Positions 1 through 10,929 of a DNA stretch of 64,000 nt are shown piece by piece. The notes under the pieces were generated by a model, which saw nothing but the letters and a program-made list of their open reading frames with translations, was not told where the DNA came from and searched no databases. The DNA lies in the NCBI RefSeq assembly GCF_003073045.1, contig NC_037592.1, positions 6,065,924-6,129,923 of the forward strand. Reading direction: 5' to 3'. The position numbers were made by a program, and so were the translations under genes. Every line of letters begins with the position of its first letter. The stretch's first letter is position 1. The DNA is from Pomacea canaliculata. Its lineage: Eukaryota > Mollusca > Gastropoda > Architaenioglossa > Ampullariidae.

Positions 1-1074
1 GAGCTGGCTAAACAAAAAGATATTTGTGAAGAGAAGCTAAGGTCGTTTACGAAATGTTTACTAGAACATGACTTGAACATCAATGAGCTTGACAGTGATT
101 ATAATTCTCCTTTGATCCTTGCAGCCAAGCAACAAAACTGGAATTATGTTGTTGTGCTGTTACAACATGGTGCAGAAGCAAAGGTAAATGTCGACAACCA
201 ATCTCTTTTACATTTTGTTATTGCTAACCATAGAGACATTCCTCATGTAACTTTGACAAGTTTGCTGGATGCGATGCAAGGTCGGGGAATTGACTTCAAC
301 AGTCTCGACTATGAAGGAAAGACAATCTTGTTTACAACGGAGGTGTATTCTTCTATCTCTTCTGGACAGGATCCTTCTGGCTCATTGTTTAGGATGCTGG
401 TCAATAGAGGAGCGAATCCTTTAGCTGCTGATTCTGAGGGACACTCACTACTCCGATTCGCCTTAGATGTCAATGAGGATTTTGAATTAAACTTACTGAA
501 ATTTCTTGTGCAAACTGGAATAACTACCTATCAACCAGCCTTGACAGAAGCTGCCAGAACCAGAATGGCTGTTTCCGCTTCAGTCTACTCAACTCCATCT
601 CCAACTCAAGCCGCCTTTAAAGTAGAAGATGTCCAGGCCTTGAAGCTTCTGGTCGAATCAGGTGCTAGTAACAACAGGGAATTGTTTGAGCTCAGTTTGA
701 AGTATGAGAAAAAAATTGTAACCAACAAGACAAGAGTAAAGACAGAAATGATGGACATTTTGAAGCACGCTGCCTCTCAGCCTCGGTCTCTCAAGTCTCT
801 GTGTCGCCTGACTGTCTCTCACGCTCTTGGCTGTGGCACCAGAAGGGAAGAGAAGGTCACGTGTCTTCCTGTCCCTCAACGACTTCAGCAGTACATCCTG
901 TTTCATGATATACTGTCAGAAGAGCTTCAGACTCCAGAAGAAATATCTCATCATAAGCTGTCTAGGGGGAATAGAGGAATGTTTACCCAACCTTTCCGAA
1001 TATTTGTTTGTTGTCACGGCTACGTCTTGTCACGATCACGTCAACGAAACGTCCCTACTGTACGTAAACACTGA
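1..1074 (+). CDS. A1: C-terminal part of an ankyrin-repeat/SOCS-box protein (5' end outside window)
   Basis: The frame is open from base 1 (ELAKQKDICEEK...) to a TGA at 1072-1074, so the gene starts upstream of the window; the first internal ATG at 73 is not taken as the start. What remains is several degenerate ankyrin repeats (for example YNSPLILAAKQQNWNYVVVLL and GHSLLRFALDVN), a linker, a last repeat-like segment (VQALKLLVESGASNNRELFEL), then a SOCS box at about 787-906. The BC box reads SLKSLCRLTV, matching the SLxxxCxxxV Elongin-C pattern, and CLPVPQRLQQYILF matches a Cul5 box. By family knowledge such proteins bring substrates to a Cullin-Elongin ubiquitin ligase in the cytosol or nucleus; the substrate is unknown. 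The C-terminus after the SOCS box (about 60 residues) is variable between paralogues. No frame break is seen in the visible part. Confidence 0.8.
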   Translation, partial: ELAKQKDICEEKLRSFTKCLLEHDLNINELDSDYNSPLILAAKQQNWNYVVVLLQHGAEAKVNVDNQSLLHFVIANHRDIPHVTLTSLLDAMQGRGIDFNSLDYEGKTILFTTEVYSSISSGQDPSGSLFRMLVNRGANPLAADSEGHSLLRFALDVNEDFELNLLKFLVQTGITTYQPALTEAARTRMAVSASVYSTPSPTQAAFKVEDVQALKLLVESGASNNRELFELSLKYEKKIVTNKTRVKTEMMDILKHAASQPRSLKSLCRLTVSHALGCGTRREEKVTCLPVPQRLQQYILFHDILSEELQTPEEISHHKLSRGNRGMFTQPFRIFVCCHGYVLSRSRQRNVPTVRKH

Positions 1075-1286
1075 ATGACAGCAACTGGAGAAAATGTCAA
1101 TGATCACTTGTTTTGTGTGTTTCCCTTTTAAAGCTTTCTGCTTCCTTACCTCTGAAGACTTTTGGCGGAACATGTTTTACACTGTCATGTAGTTTAAAAA
1201 CTTTCTATTGCACAAATATATATTTTTGTATGTGACACGTGATCCCAAACATATTTTTCATTTACAGGTGCTTCTCCATGTCAGAA

Positions 1287-1292
1287 AATAAA
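1287..1292 (+). terminator. Candidate poly(A) signal of A1
   Basis: AATAAA about 210 bp after the A1 stop, inside a block (cttctccatgtcag then AATAAA) that recurs after A2 at 9115-9120. Conservation of position supports use as a cleavage/polyadenylation signal. Confidence 0.45.
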
Positions 1293-1689
1293 AGATGTGA
1301 ACACAACAATTTACTGAAAAGTTACAAGTTAAAAATAATTTCTAAAGGTGACTACTGCCTCCTAAAAGCAGCGCTGACTATTTCATTATGTCATCAATTG
1401 AGATATCACAGTTCAAAGTTTATACTTAATGCATTACATTGACAGAGGCACGTTCGACTGTAAATGTTATCTTCTATTTTTAACAACTTACTGCTATTCT
1501 TTCTGATAAAAGAAACATTTAAATTTGTGATTTACAAAATGCCCCATGATAAACATAACGGCGATGAGTCGAATGCCCCAGATACCCGATCCCCACCCCA
1601 AGTATCGATATCAAGCGACCTCATAGAGCTACATGAAGATATCTAATATCAAATCTCTGTGTGTCATTATTTTCTGCCTGTAAAGTTTA

Positions 1690-1890
1690 CATTTAACACC
1701 TATCTCTCACTCTAAATGAGAGGTCCAGCATCTCATTTAAATTATACTAATGCTAAGGACTCGCAGATGTCTATTCAACTATTGTCACTGATGCTACCGT
1801 CAGGTGCAATAACGACATTATGAACAAGAAGAAATTTTAAGATTTTTCCTGAGAGCTACTGTTACTGTTTATGAGAACTATGACAAAGCC
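1690..1890 (+). repeat. Diverged direct repeat, copy 1 (partner about 3290-3460)
   Basis: Shares an ordered set of short matches with 3290-3460: 'tatctctcactc', 'taatgctaa', 'gcagat', a 'cctcagag/cctgagag' block and 'actgtttatgagaac' versus 'cctgtttatgagaac'. It looks like an old tandem duplication of non-coding DNA between A1 and A2. Confidence 0.35.
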
Positions 1891-2295
1891 TCCATCTTAA
1901 ACTGGTTTTTCTAATCACGTGACTTACAGTGCGCGTGACTATGTGAGCGGTTGCCCCAATAAACAACCTCAAGAACGAACAATGTATAACCTTTGTGAGA
2001 GTAGGTCATAAGTTCGTACTATGCACAACAAGATTACTGACAGTAGTTGAATATAGTTACATTCAATAGACTTGTTATTTATTTTTTAAGACAATTGTTT
2101 TAAAGCATTTCTTCAGATTGTAGCATTTTCATAGCAGTTAACCTTTCCTTTACTTTTAGGTTGATTTCACTACTTGAGGTTCTCAGTATATGTTTTACAG
2201 GAAGGTGCCATCACCCGAGGGCGTCTAGGCGGGGTGAATGTGTCGTATTTAAAGAAACAAACTAACCAGCGAGGTGTAATAATAATAAATATGTG

Positions 2296-2860
2296 AATAA
2301 TACATGGGAATTCACTCATGTCACGGCCACGTTAACGGAATGTGCCACCAACCATAGACACTGAAAGGCAATACCTAGATTGAATTTCATTGATCACTTC
2401 ATTTGTGTGTTTTTCTCTTTTTAAATACTATTTTTAATTTTGTATTTTTTCACTTGCCTATTTCATTTCTTTGAACAAGTTGCTTTTAAGCGTTTTGGTT
2501 GAAGGGTCTGGGACACTTATTTTCTTGTGTGGGCTTGAAATTTGAGATTCTAGATTTCTGTTGTGTATAGTTAGCTTGCTTTCTTTGCTTTGTAAGAAAT
2601 AATAATAATACTACAATGATCCTTTTGTAAATACTTTTAAAAGCGATCTCCCTTATGAGAAAAAAAGTACTTTGACGAAAGTGATTAACGGGAAATGTTT
2701 AACACTGTCAGATGGCAAAATAATTCTCTGTTATATCCATTTTTGTACATGGCACATGATCGCCAACTTATGTTAGTGTCAGTTGCTGACTTGCACAAGG
2801 GAGACAACACCAGCCATTAAATACGAATGATTTTTCTGGGTTGTTTCCCTTTACACCAAC
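2296..2860 (+). pseudogene. Orphan 3' tail of an A-type gene
   Basis: The stretch from about 2308 (gggaattcactcatgtcacg) matches the extreme C-terminal coding end and 3' UTR of A4/A5 (gggaattcc/actcatgtcacg at about 33429 and 48799). It continues through the 'cactgaa.ggca' stop region and the 3' UTR block ending in 'aacactgtcagatggc'. No ankyrin or SOCS coding sequence precedes it, so this is a leftover tail of a deleted A copy or a 3'-end-only duplication. It has no coding capacity. Confidence 0.55.
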
Positions 2861-4658
2861 TGCCTGTCCTTGCATAAAATGAAAAACGGAATAATCCAAA
2901 AACATCCATTCCGCATAAATGGATGACAAAGAATGAAAGAAGAATAGGAGAATAAAGTTACTTTATGCAACTTTTTTCTAAGGGGTATTTATCTGTATCA
3001 ACACTTCTCGGCGATTTTATTCGGAGAAATTTTCTCATCCATCAACATCCGCTCTTCCTTCACCATCAACTTGGATGTGCACAATGCACCTTTTCGGTAT
3101 CACTGTCTTACAGTTTACACTTACAAGTAGATATCAGCAATGTACAACACCTTTATTAAGATCATACTTTGTTATGAAGACAGACCTATCAGACTCCCGA
3201 CACTAAACTCTGTAGCAGACGACGCGAGCTCTCTGTTGACGGAGATACAAAATACTAATTTTAAATCCAGCTCGCCTCTCGTTTATGTTTCGCACATATC
3301 TCTCACTCGCAATAAGTAAATCTCTTACTCCAAAATATAATCAACATGATAGTAATGCTAACGATGCGCAGATCTCTTTATCATCAATAACAACATTAAA
3401 ATATTCAAAAAATGAAAATGTTTTCCTCAGAGTGACTGCCCCTGTTTATGAGAACTCTCTTCGATCACAAGTATCTTTCACCTTCCTCGACAGATGCAGA
3501 CTACTTCAGTCAATGCGTGTCTGTTTGGAATGAGACTTTTCCTCAGGTATTGTGTTTTTGCATCTTTTGTATTAATTTTTTTTAAATTCAATATTTGCAT
3601 TAATTATTCTTTACCTTTCATACACCTTAGAAAATACGGAGAAAGTAAACAGTTAAAAAGTAAAAAGTTAGTTTCTCGAAAACACAGAATGAGAGAAGTA
3701 GAAAGAAAACAAAATACAACACGTCTTCGAACAGGTTTACGTGAAGCTGCTTGTAAGAAAGGGTTTCACAGTCGTATGAATAGACAAAGGTAGTGACTTG
3801 GTCTGACATTCATATCCCCTCGACTACTTTGTGATTTATTTTACGCCGGCAGAAATATATGTTTATTCTGATTATGACTAGAAGGGAATTCCCGAAAAGC
3901 CGCAGTCTCACTGCAACTCAAAAGAGGTCATAACCTGGAAATGCCTACCGACTGAGAGCATACTTGATGATGACAAAAGAGGGGAGTGGTGTTTTAGTCG
4001 ACAGGCGACAGAACGGAAACATAGCTAAAAGGACTAGTGGAATGCAGTTGTTTTTAAACGTTTGATAACAGTCTGAACAAGATACCATTTCTGGATGAAT
4101 GCACCCCTTTCGAGATAAACCAGATACACAAGATACACGAGATACATGTCTAAATGACGATGCAAAAAAAAAAAAAATTCAACATCACGGCTATCATTAT
4201 AGTGAATAGGTACACTCACGTTGTGAACGCCTCAGCCAGTAGAAGTGAAAATGTGTGAATTAGACAATATTGGGAAGTAGAGATTTTTACCTACCGCTCT
4301 CTTTATAGGCACGCACTCACGCACATAGGCACGCGCTATCGACCACACACACAAGTAGCTTCTTACTAATTTTTTTTTTTTAAAAAAAGAAAAGCTCGAA
4401 CATATGAAGATTCAAGTGTGACATTCTGTGATTACAGGCTCCACCATTGCGGATCTTCACTTCGGAGCAAAGACCGTGTGGCTTTCTTTACTATTTGATT
4501 ATTCATCGTTTCAAAAGTTAACACTCTAAGCCAACATGGCATTGAAATCAGTTGTGAGCTGTGGGAAGTGCAAGAAGTAAATGAGACACAGATAAAGGAA
4601 AGAAATTTTTTTCTGAATTGAGTTCAAGATATCAGCGATTGGTCAACTAGAAACTTCC
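2861..4658. other. A2 upstream region; no gene seen
   Basis: AT-rich spacer holding the second copy of the 1690-1890 repeat (about 3290-3460), a short A-run at 4162-4176, a 'cacgcactcacgcac' stretch near 4310 and the proposed splice acceptor of A2 at 4436-4437. Open frames of 60-100 codons here lack recognisable motifs and are not called as genes. Confidence 0.4.
4360..4437 (+). promoter_or_regulatory. Putative 3' splice site of the A2 5'-UTR intron
   Basis: A branch-point-like 'ttactaat' followed by a T run (about 4363-4381) and 'ctgtgattacag' with AG at 4436-4437, then 'gctccacc'. A4 has the equivalent 'cttactaatttttct ... gattgcag' then 'gtccacc' (AG 31817-31818), and A3 has 'tgttattgcag' on the minus strand. 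Conservation at three loci suggests a spliced 5' UTR ahead of the single coding exon. No transcript evidence is available. Confidence 0.45.
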
Positions 4659-7600
4659 ATGACAGCAATCATGACACAGTATGTGACTACAGCTTCATTA
4701 CGAAAAGCAGTTGATTCAGGGAACTGGTTCACCGTCAAAGCACTGTTGAATAAAAGACATGTGAGCAAAGATGTTATTGAGAAATCTGGTTTACTGCATA
4801 AGCTGGTGACCAGCACTGACATCAGCTTAACGCTCATGAAAGACATTGTGGACAAGATCTGTTCACATCATGTCGACCTTAACTCTCTGGACGAAGGAGG
4901 TATGGGAGTTCTGCACAGACTTTGCATGTCCTCTGATACTGAGCATGATGATATCCTATTCCTTCTGCTCAAAAAGGGCGTCAATATTAATTTAACGAAC
5001 ATTGACAATGACACGCCTCTACATGTTGCTGCTAAATGCGGGAGCTGGCGGATGATGATTGCTTTACTCCGTCGAGGGGCAAAAGGTGGTGTTGCAAATA
5101 AAGAGAAGAGAACTGTTTTACACATTTTTGCTGAATATTTTCCCTCGCTTAAGACACTTTCCCAAAAGTACATTGACAACATCTTTACACTGCTGAAGAA
5201 AACGTCTCTACATATAGATGCCGTTGACTGTGAAGGCAACACCGCCCTCCATGTAGCAGTTGGACGAGGAAAAAGTCTCATTGCGGAGAAGCTGCTGACG
5301 ATTGGAGCTCGTGCTGATGTTGTAGATGCAGACGGTAGAACTGTGCTGCACATCATGGCGACACAAACACACGAATATTCCTCGTCCTTTTTGATGCAAA
5401 TTGTGAAATGTGGAGCAAAACTAGAAATTAAGGACTGCGCGGGAAATACTGCTTTCCATTTAGCTTCCATCTATGAAAACTGGCATTTCCTGGAAATGTT
5501 TACAGATACATTTGTATCCAAAACTGACGACAATCAGATTCATTTTTCTTTCAATGATGAGTTGCGTGCAGCTGTCGAAGGGAGACGTTGGCATGTCGTG
5601 AAATGGATGGTAAAGTACTCCACGGATATCAACAAACCTGACAGCCAGGGACTTACACTGTTACAAACACTCGCGCAGTTCAACTCTGACAAAAACGTGG
5701 ATGAAGCATTCTCTTTACTAGTAGACAGGGGGGCAGACTTCACGGTTCAAACCAAAGATGGCGAAAACTTGCTGCAGTTTTCCATTAGACACAACAACTG
5801 GCTTGTTGCAGAGCGCTTAGTAAGGATTGGGTTTGGCTTCTGCGAGCTTGACAGCGAGGAACGACTTGGCCTTCTTCAAAGACTTCTTGAACAAAAAGCG
5901 AAGCAGCCAACATCACTTTTCATTCTCCTCTGTAACAATGCAGCCAATATTACAGTTCGTACTCAAAGTGGGGACACATTATTGCAAATGGCAGCAAAGC
6001 ATGGCAATATAGCTATGGTTAAATATCTGGCTCGCAAGTCATGTAGAGAGACTTTAAACAAACTCGACAGTGAAGGTTTTAACATTTGGCACAGACTAAT
6101 GCAGCATCAATATGAAGAATCGAGCGAGTGTCGTTCTAGAGAGTCGCCTTTACTTTCTGTTGTTAACCTTTTAATAAGCAAAGGAGCTGACCTTCTGAGC
6201 CAATGCACAACAGGCGACACGATACTGCATCTAGCAGCCAAAAACAATCACTGGGACATAGTTAATCATCTTGTTGAGTTTGGGTTTGATGTAAACGAGG
6301 CTGACAGCGAGGGCCTGTGCCTTCTACACAGACTTGTAAAATCTAAAGAAGACTTCCGATGTTCTTCGTGCAAACTTATTGAAAATGCATCGTATAGACT
6401 TTTCCAGAAGCTTCTCAGGATGGGAGCCGATCCCTCCTTCCGTACTCACAGTGGTGACCATGTCGTTCATTTAGCGGCAAGACAAAGAAACTGGACAATG
6501 GTCCTTCACTTTTTTGACCAACAAAAGGATGTTATTAATGAGCTTGACAGTGAAGGGTTTAACATCCTCCACAGGCTGGTTCAGGACAATGTCACAAAGA
6601 GGAAGAGCTCACTTTTAGTAAATTTAATAAACAAGGGAGTCAATCCGAACATATCATCTCCACACGCCGGAAGTGCATTGAACATGGCGGTGAAAGCCCA
6701 TCAGTGGAGTTTTGCCATACTTCTGGTGGAGATGGGCGCTGATTTAGATTCTCAAGATCCTGAAGGTAACACGGTACTGCACGTTACTGCAAAGATGAAC
6801 AACTGGTCCTTTGTAGTATATTTGTTAAAGAAAGGTGCACATGCAAAGCTCCCGGACAGCGAAGGATATACTGTCTTACACAGGTGCCTTAGTGCTAGGA
6901 GGAACACGTGTGGACAATTACATCAAGACTGTGACACTACCATGGATCTTATTTTAAACAGTGATGTTGATGTGACAATCCAAGATCCCGAAGGAAACTT
7001 AGCGATTCATCTACCAGCAATAAACGGAGACATGACTCTGGCCTATAGGCTGATAAATACTTCTGTGAACTTGGATTTAAGGGACAACGAAGGTTTTACA
7101 TGGCTTATGAGAGCTTCACAACAACCGTCACCGGAAGAAGAACGTGTGAACTCTAACAGCGACACTGTAAGTGTTATTAAACAATTACTGGACAGTGGGG
7201 TCGACCCTGAAGCCCGTTCTCCCGATGGGATGACCGCTTTTGAAATGGCTGTCCAGTGTAACAACTGGCCTGCAATACTAGCGCTTCTTCCTCGATGTGA
7301 AGTGAAGATCGGTGACAATGTTTCATTGACGAAGGCACAGTACCTTCATGAGCTGGCTAAACAAAAAGATATTCGTGATGAGGAACTAAGGTCTTTCACG
7401 AAAACGTTACTAGAACATGGCCTGAACATCAACGAAGTTGACAGCCACGGTCGTTCACCTTTGATCGTTGCAGCAAAACATCAAAACTGGAATTATGTTG
7501 TTTTGCTATTACAGTATGGCGCAGAAGCAAATGTAAATGTCGACAACCAATCTCTTTTATATTTTATTATTTCTAACCATAAAGACATTCCGCTTGCATT

Positions 7601-7892
7601 ACTTACGGCTTTGCTGGATGCCATAAGGTCTCGGGGAGTCGACTTCAATAGTCGGGATTATAAAGGAGGGACAATCTTGTTTGAAGAAAATGTGTACTCT
7701 ACTGTCTCCGATGGACAGGATTCTTCTAGCTCATTGTTTAGTTTACTGGTCGACATAGGAGTAAACCCTTTACTTGTTGATTGTAAAGGACGCTCACTGC
7801 TCCGATTCGCTTTAGATTTACATGGAGCTTTGGCATTAAACCTGGTGAAATTTCTCGTGCAAACTGGAGTAACTACCATCAACCAAGCTTGA
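4659..7892 (+). CDS. A2: long ankyrin-repeat protein (1,077 aa), SOCS box left out of frame
   Basis: Starts at the first ATG after the proposed splice acceptor (MTAIMTQYVTTASLRKAV). Nearly the whole product is ankyrin repeats, roughly 28-30, arranged as alternating pairs: one with the core G-[ND]-T-x-LHxAAK-x-x-NW and one with DSEGF-x-x-LHRL. No transmembrane segment or signal peptide is seen. Compared with A1 and A3 the frame is lost just after FLVQTGVTT: 'actaccatcaacc' here against 'actacctatcaacc' in A1, a one-base loss, so translation stops at NQA and the SOCS box continues in another frame (7893-8728). As read, the product is an ankyrin scaffold without an E3-coupling domain. This may be a real mutation or a one-base assembly error; either way the array itself is open and shows alignable repeats throughout. 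Confidence 0.75.
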   Translation: MTAIMTQYVTTASLRKAVDSGNWFTVKALLNKRHVSKDVIEKSGLLHKLVTSTDISLTLMKDIVDKICSHHVDLNSLDEGGMGVLHRLCMSSDTEHDDILFLLLKKGVNINLTNIDNDTPLHVAAKCGSWRMMIALLRRGAKGGVANKEKRTVLHIFAEYFPSLKTLSQKYIDNIFTLLKKTSLHIDAVDCEGNTALHVAVGRGKSLIAEKLLTIGARADVVDADGRTVLHIMATQTHEYSSSFLMQIVKCGAKLEIKDCAGNTAFHLASIYENWHFLEMFTDTFVSKTDDNQIHFSFNDELRAAVEGRRWHVVKWMVKYSTDINKPDSQGLTLLQTLAQFNSDKNVDEAFSLLVDRGADFTVQTKDGENLLQFSIRHNNWLVAERLVRIGFGFCELDSEERLGLLQRLLEQKAKQPTSLFILLCNNAANITVRTQSGDTLLQMAAKHGNIAMVKYLARKSCRETLNKLDSEGFNIWHRLMQHQYEESSECRSRESPLLSVVNLLISKGADLLSQCTTGDTILHLAAKNNHWDIVNHLVEFGFDVNEADSEGLCLLHRLVKSKEDFRCSSCKLIENASYRLFQKLLRMGADPSFRTHSGDHVVHLAARQRNWTMVLHFFDQQKDVINELDSEGFNILHRLVQDNVTKRKSSLLVNLINKGVNPNISSPHAGSALNMAVKAHQWSFAILLVEMGADLDSQDPEGNTVLHVTAKMNNWSFVVYLLKKGAHAKLPDSEGYTVLHRCLSARRNTCGQLHQDCDTTMDLILNSDVDVTIQDPEGNLAIHLPAINGDMTLAYRLINTSVNLDLRDNEGFTWLMRASQQPSPEEERVNSNSDTVSVIKQLLDSGVDPEARSPDGMTAFEMAVQCNNWPAILALLPRCEVKIGDNVSLTKAQYLHELAKQKDIRDEELRSFTKTLLEHGLNINEVDSHGRSPLIVAAKHQNWNYVVLLLQYGAEANVNVDNQSLLYFIISNHKDIPLALLTALLDAIRSRGVDFNSRDYKGGTILFEENVYSTVSDGQDSSSSLFSLLVDIGVNPLLVDCKGRSLLRFALDLHGALALNLVKFLVQTGVTTINQA

Positions 7893-8728
7893 CGGAAGCT
7901 GCCAGAACCAGAACGTCTTTTTCGGATTCAGCCTCCTTAAACCGTTTATTACATTCAATACCTTCTCCAACGCAAGCAGCATTTGAAATGAAAAATGTCC
8001 AGTCCTTTAAGCTGCTGATAGAATCAGGTGCCAGCGCCAATAGCGAGCTATTTGAGCTCAGTGCACATTATGCGGCGAAGTATGTAGTTAAAGATAAGAC
8101 TAAAGCAGAGACACGGATGCTGAACATTCTGAACCACGCCGCCAGTCAGCCTCGGTCTCTCACGTCTTTGTGTCGCCTGACTGTCTCTCACGCTCTTGGC
8201 TGCGGCCTCCGTAGAAGAGAAAGGGTCTTGACCCTCCCCATTCCTTCATCCCTCCAGCAGTATATCTTGTTTAGTGATATATTGTCTGAGGAGTTTCTGA
8301 CATCAGAAGACGAAACAGAAAACCGAATTCCGCACTCTTGGGGACAAGTCTCTGGAATAAGCATTTTGTCCTTCCACGTGTTCCCGGGATTGCCTGATCG
8401 GAGATTTTCTTCCATAAATCACCGTCAGCAAACCTTACTTTTATACCCTTTACTTTGTGATGTGAGTTTTAACGACCACGTTTTCGTATCTGCTTCTAGG
8501 CAGCCAACACTGACCTCGATTAGTCCTCAAGAAACATATTGTCACAGAGCTGACCGTGCATTAAAGTGCTCACAACAAGCACGCGCAAATCAACAGGTGA
8601 AAAATTTCGTGCGCGTTCAAGCGTTGTCCCGCCCGCGGCGCTTCCTGGCAGACCGAGGCGTGCCGCCCCCTCACACACTCTCCCGGTCGCCGCATCAACG
8701 GAAACGTGTCACCAAACGCAAACACTAA
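7893..8728 (+). pseudogene. A2 displaced C-terminal part: last ankyrin segment, SOCS box and long tail
   Basis: Continues the A2 homology in a different frame from about 7889 (MTEAARTRTSFSD..) to TAA at 8726-8728. It holds VQSFKLLIESGASANSELFEL, then a SOCS box at about 8150-8271 (SLTSLCRLTVSHALGCG ... LPIPSSLQQYILF; BC box and LPIP Cul5-type motif intact). The tail after the SOCS box is about 145 residues, far longer than in A1, A3 or A4 (47-65), and includes a GC-rich Arg/Pro-rich part (about 8600-8700) unlike the surrounding AT-rich DNA. The last bases (caacggaaacgtgtca...) again match the A-type end, so about 250 bp seem to have been inserted within the tail without closing the frame. It would be translated only if the upstream shift is an assembly error or is bypassed. 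Confidence 0.6.
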
Positions 8729-9114
8729 AGGACAGGAACTGGAGAGGATGACAGAGGTCACTTACATATGAAGTCGTTGAATATTTGTTTTTGATTTTTT
8801 TTTCTTTTTTCTTTTGTGTATTTGCCTAATTTATTGCTTTGACCAGCCACTTGTGTTTTAGACATTGGGTTGTGATTCAAAATTTTAAAAAAAATAAATA
8901 CACTGGCCACCTTGCACTTACTAACAATCACACTGCAATGATCCTTTTGTAAATGTCCAGAAATACTGATTATACTAATGGGAAAAAGGCATTTGAGAGA
9001 AATGTTTTACACTGTCAGGTTGTTCAATAACTTAATTTCTATTATATGTAGTTTTGTAGTTGCAACATAATAGCAAACATAACTGTCAGTTACAGGTGCT
9101 TCTTTATGTCAGGA

Positions 9115-9120
9115 AATAAA
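9115..9120 (+). terminator. Candidate poly(A) signal of A2
   Basis: AATAAA after 'cttctttatgtcagg', the same context as in A1 at 1287-1292, about 390 bp after the A2 stop. Confidence 0.45.
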
Positions 9121-9310
9121 TGATATGGCAACAACATCTATAACAGTTGTGCCATATATATAATAGAATTTACTTAAAATGCGAATCTTTAGTATCCAAA
9201 TTCTATTTGTTTTCATCTAGGATTAATAAGCAATCTGGCAGAGTAGGAAATAGCGACGACAGCTCTAATGGTTGAGAAACTTTCCTGTTATCCGTGTTTG
9301 CGCATCCACG

Positions 9311-9725
9311 TGTACTTGAGATAGAAAATATAATAAATTATGGAAAAATGGTCTGTACATAACATTAATTGGGATGATGCTATACATGAATAATGTGAGT
9401 ACAAAGATTATCAGTCGACTACTTTTAGCTTACTATTCAGTCATTATGCAATTTTAGCAATAAACTTACATGTTTAATGCGAGAAACACCTTTCACCAAC
9501 TGTTTATTTTGCATTTTTTGTGTACTAGAGATAGAAAAGGTAGAATTATGGCATAAATAGCTTGTACATAACAATCACTGAACTACATCTATAGTTACAC
9601 AGTGTACATACAAAGATAATTTGATGATTAATTACAGCTAAGTATTTAGGTAATTATACCATTAGAACAATAACCTTATTTTTGTTAACTCATGACACGC
9701 CTTTCACTAAGTGTGTATTTTATAT
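9311..9725 (+). repeat. About 210-bp diverged tandem duplication in the A2 3' flank
   Basis: Unit 1 begins at 9311 (tgtacttgagatagaaaa) and unit 2 at 9521 (tgtactagagatagaaaa). Both continue through 'tgtacataaca', 'gtacaaagat/catacaaagat', 'caataaac/caataacc' and 'cacctttcac/cgcctttcac'. The A4 flank holds a single copy (about 34115-34290), so duplication is specific to A2 among the copies seen. Confidence 0.5.
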
Positions 9726-10929
9726 CTTCTCTCAGTCCCATTTTATGGGAAGGCGCTCATGCCATGGATTCTGCAAAATGTTTTTGAAGCCATAGACTGC
9801 ATAGGGATGTCTGAGATTTAAATATGCTCACTTTTACCTTTGTTCATTAAAATTTATTAAACACATGACGAGGGTAAAAGACAAAGAAATGACAACTCGG
9901 AAGGTGGCTACTGCCTAAAAACACCCAGCACACACTTGCTGTGTATTTAACAAAGAAGAACTGTGACCATTTCATCATGTTAACACTTTGTATTATTAAT
10001 ACATAGATTCGAATGTCACACTGTCACAGTCCATATTTGTCACTAATAACTTTTATGACTTTTAGAGAGGAGTAAATTTATCATGTTTGGCTCTAAATCT
10101 CTTCTTATAACTAAAACAAATTATTACTGTTGTTTGCTGAAATAAGAAATACTTCAAATTGTGGATTATTGAATGCAACACTACTTTTACTCTCTAGTGC
10201 AACTGCCAACAGTCATCATTGTGGAAGAACCATAAAACTGTTTTATAGTTACACAACTGCACCTGCCTAGACAAAGGCTTGATGCATTGTATCTAGTTTT
10301 GTATACCTTGCTTTTAGAATGAATAATGCACATCACAGAAATAAAAGTATTCTTACCTCAGTAGTTTCTTATGAACAACCTTCTTGCTTGTGTGCGTTTG
10401 TGTATGCTAGTCAGAGACGAGGGAATACGAACATGTCTGCACACTTCTGTGTTTCTTTAAAAAAGGATTAATTACTGCATTTACATGGGTAAAATTAAAT
10501 TCTCCTGTCTTGTTCCAGCTTGGTGAGATAAATGGAAATAATAAGAAGGACAACGGATGCTATTATCCGTTTGAATGTTTGGCAAGAATCGTATTGAAAA
10601 TCATTGAACGCAAGTACATATTTAGTGATACAGAAAGATATACATTACGTGGGTAATGGTTTAACGTGACTAAAAGCTTACTTGCAAACGTTAGTAGTAC
10701 TTCAACACAACCTTGAAGAGAGTGAATGACTTGGATTGAAAAAGTGTCGAGACAAATGAAACTTTTGTGATGTAAGGAACTCGAAAATCTTTGATATAAT
10801 CGTGTTTGATGGTCATGTGAAGTTTATACGTTGTTTTCTGTAAACGTACAGTGTTGACTATAGGCGGGTGGATAAGGGAGAGAACTGTGCAGTCTTAACC
10901 TTGGTGCGAATTATCTCCCCTACGAAGAC

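Larger units (their letters stand above)
1075..2295. other. A1 3' UTR and flank, no gene seen
   Basis: AT-rich sequence. The first part aligns by eye with the 3' flanks of A2, A3 and A4 (shared block around 'ttttacactgtca'). A candidate poly(A) signal AATAAA lies at 1287-1292, in the same context as one in A2. The short open frames here have no recognisable content. Confidence 0.5.
8729..10867. other. A2 3' UTR and flank; no gene seen
   Basis: Shares blocks with other A 3' flanks ('atgttttacactgtcagg' near 9001, AATAAA at 9115-9120). It contains a tandem duplication of about 210 bp (9311-9725). Around 10515-10620 it matches, in inverted orientation, 24340-24440, which is the 3' flank of minus-strand A3. 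No convincing coding region. Confidence 0.5.

Noticed and set aside
3494-3793. 99-codon frame upstream of A2
   Set aside because: No recognisable domain, and the partly duplicated region at 1690-1890 does not preserve it.
4868-5470. 200-codon open frame on the minus strand opposite A2
   Set aside because: It lies antisense to well-conserved ankyrin repeats and its length follows from their codon pattern; similar shadows occur opposite the B genes (for example 41462-41920 and 63417-63791).
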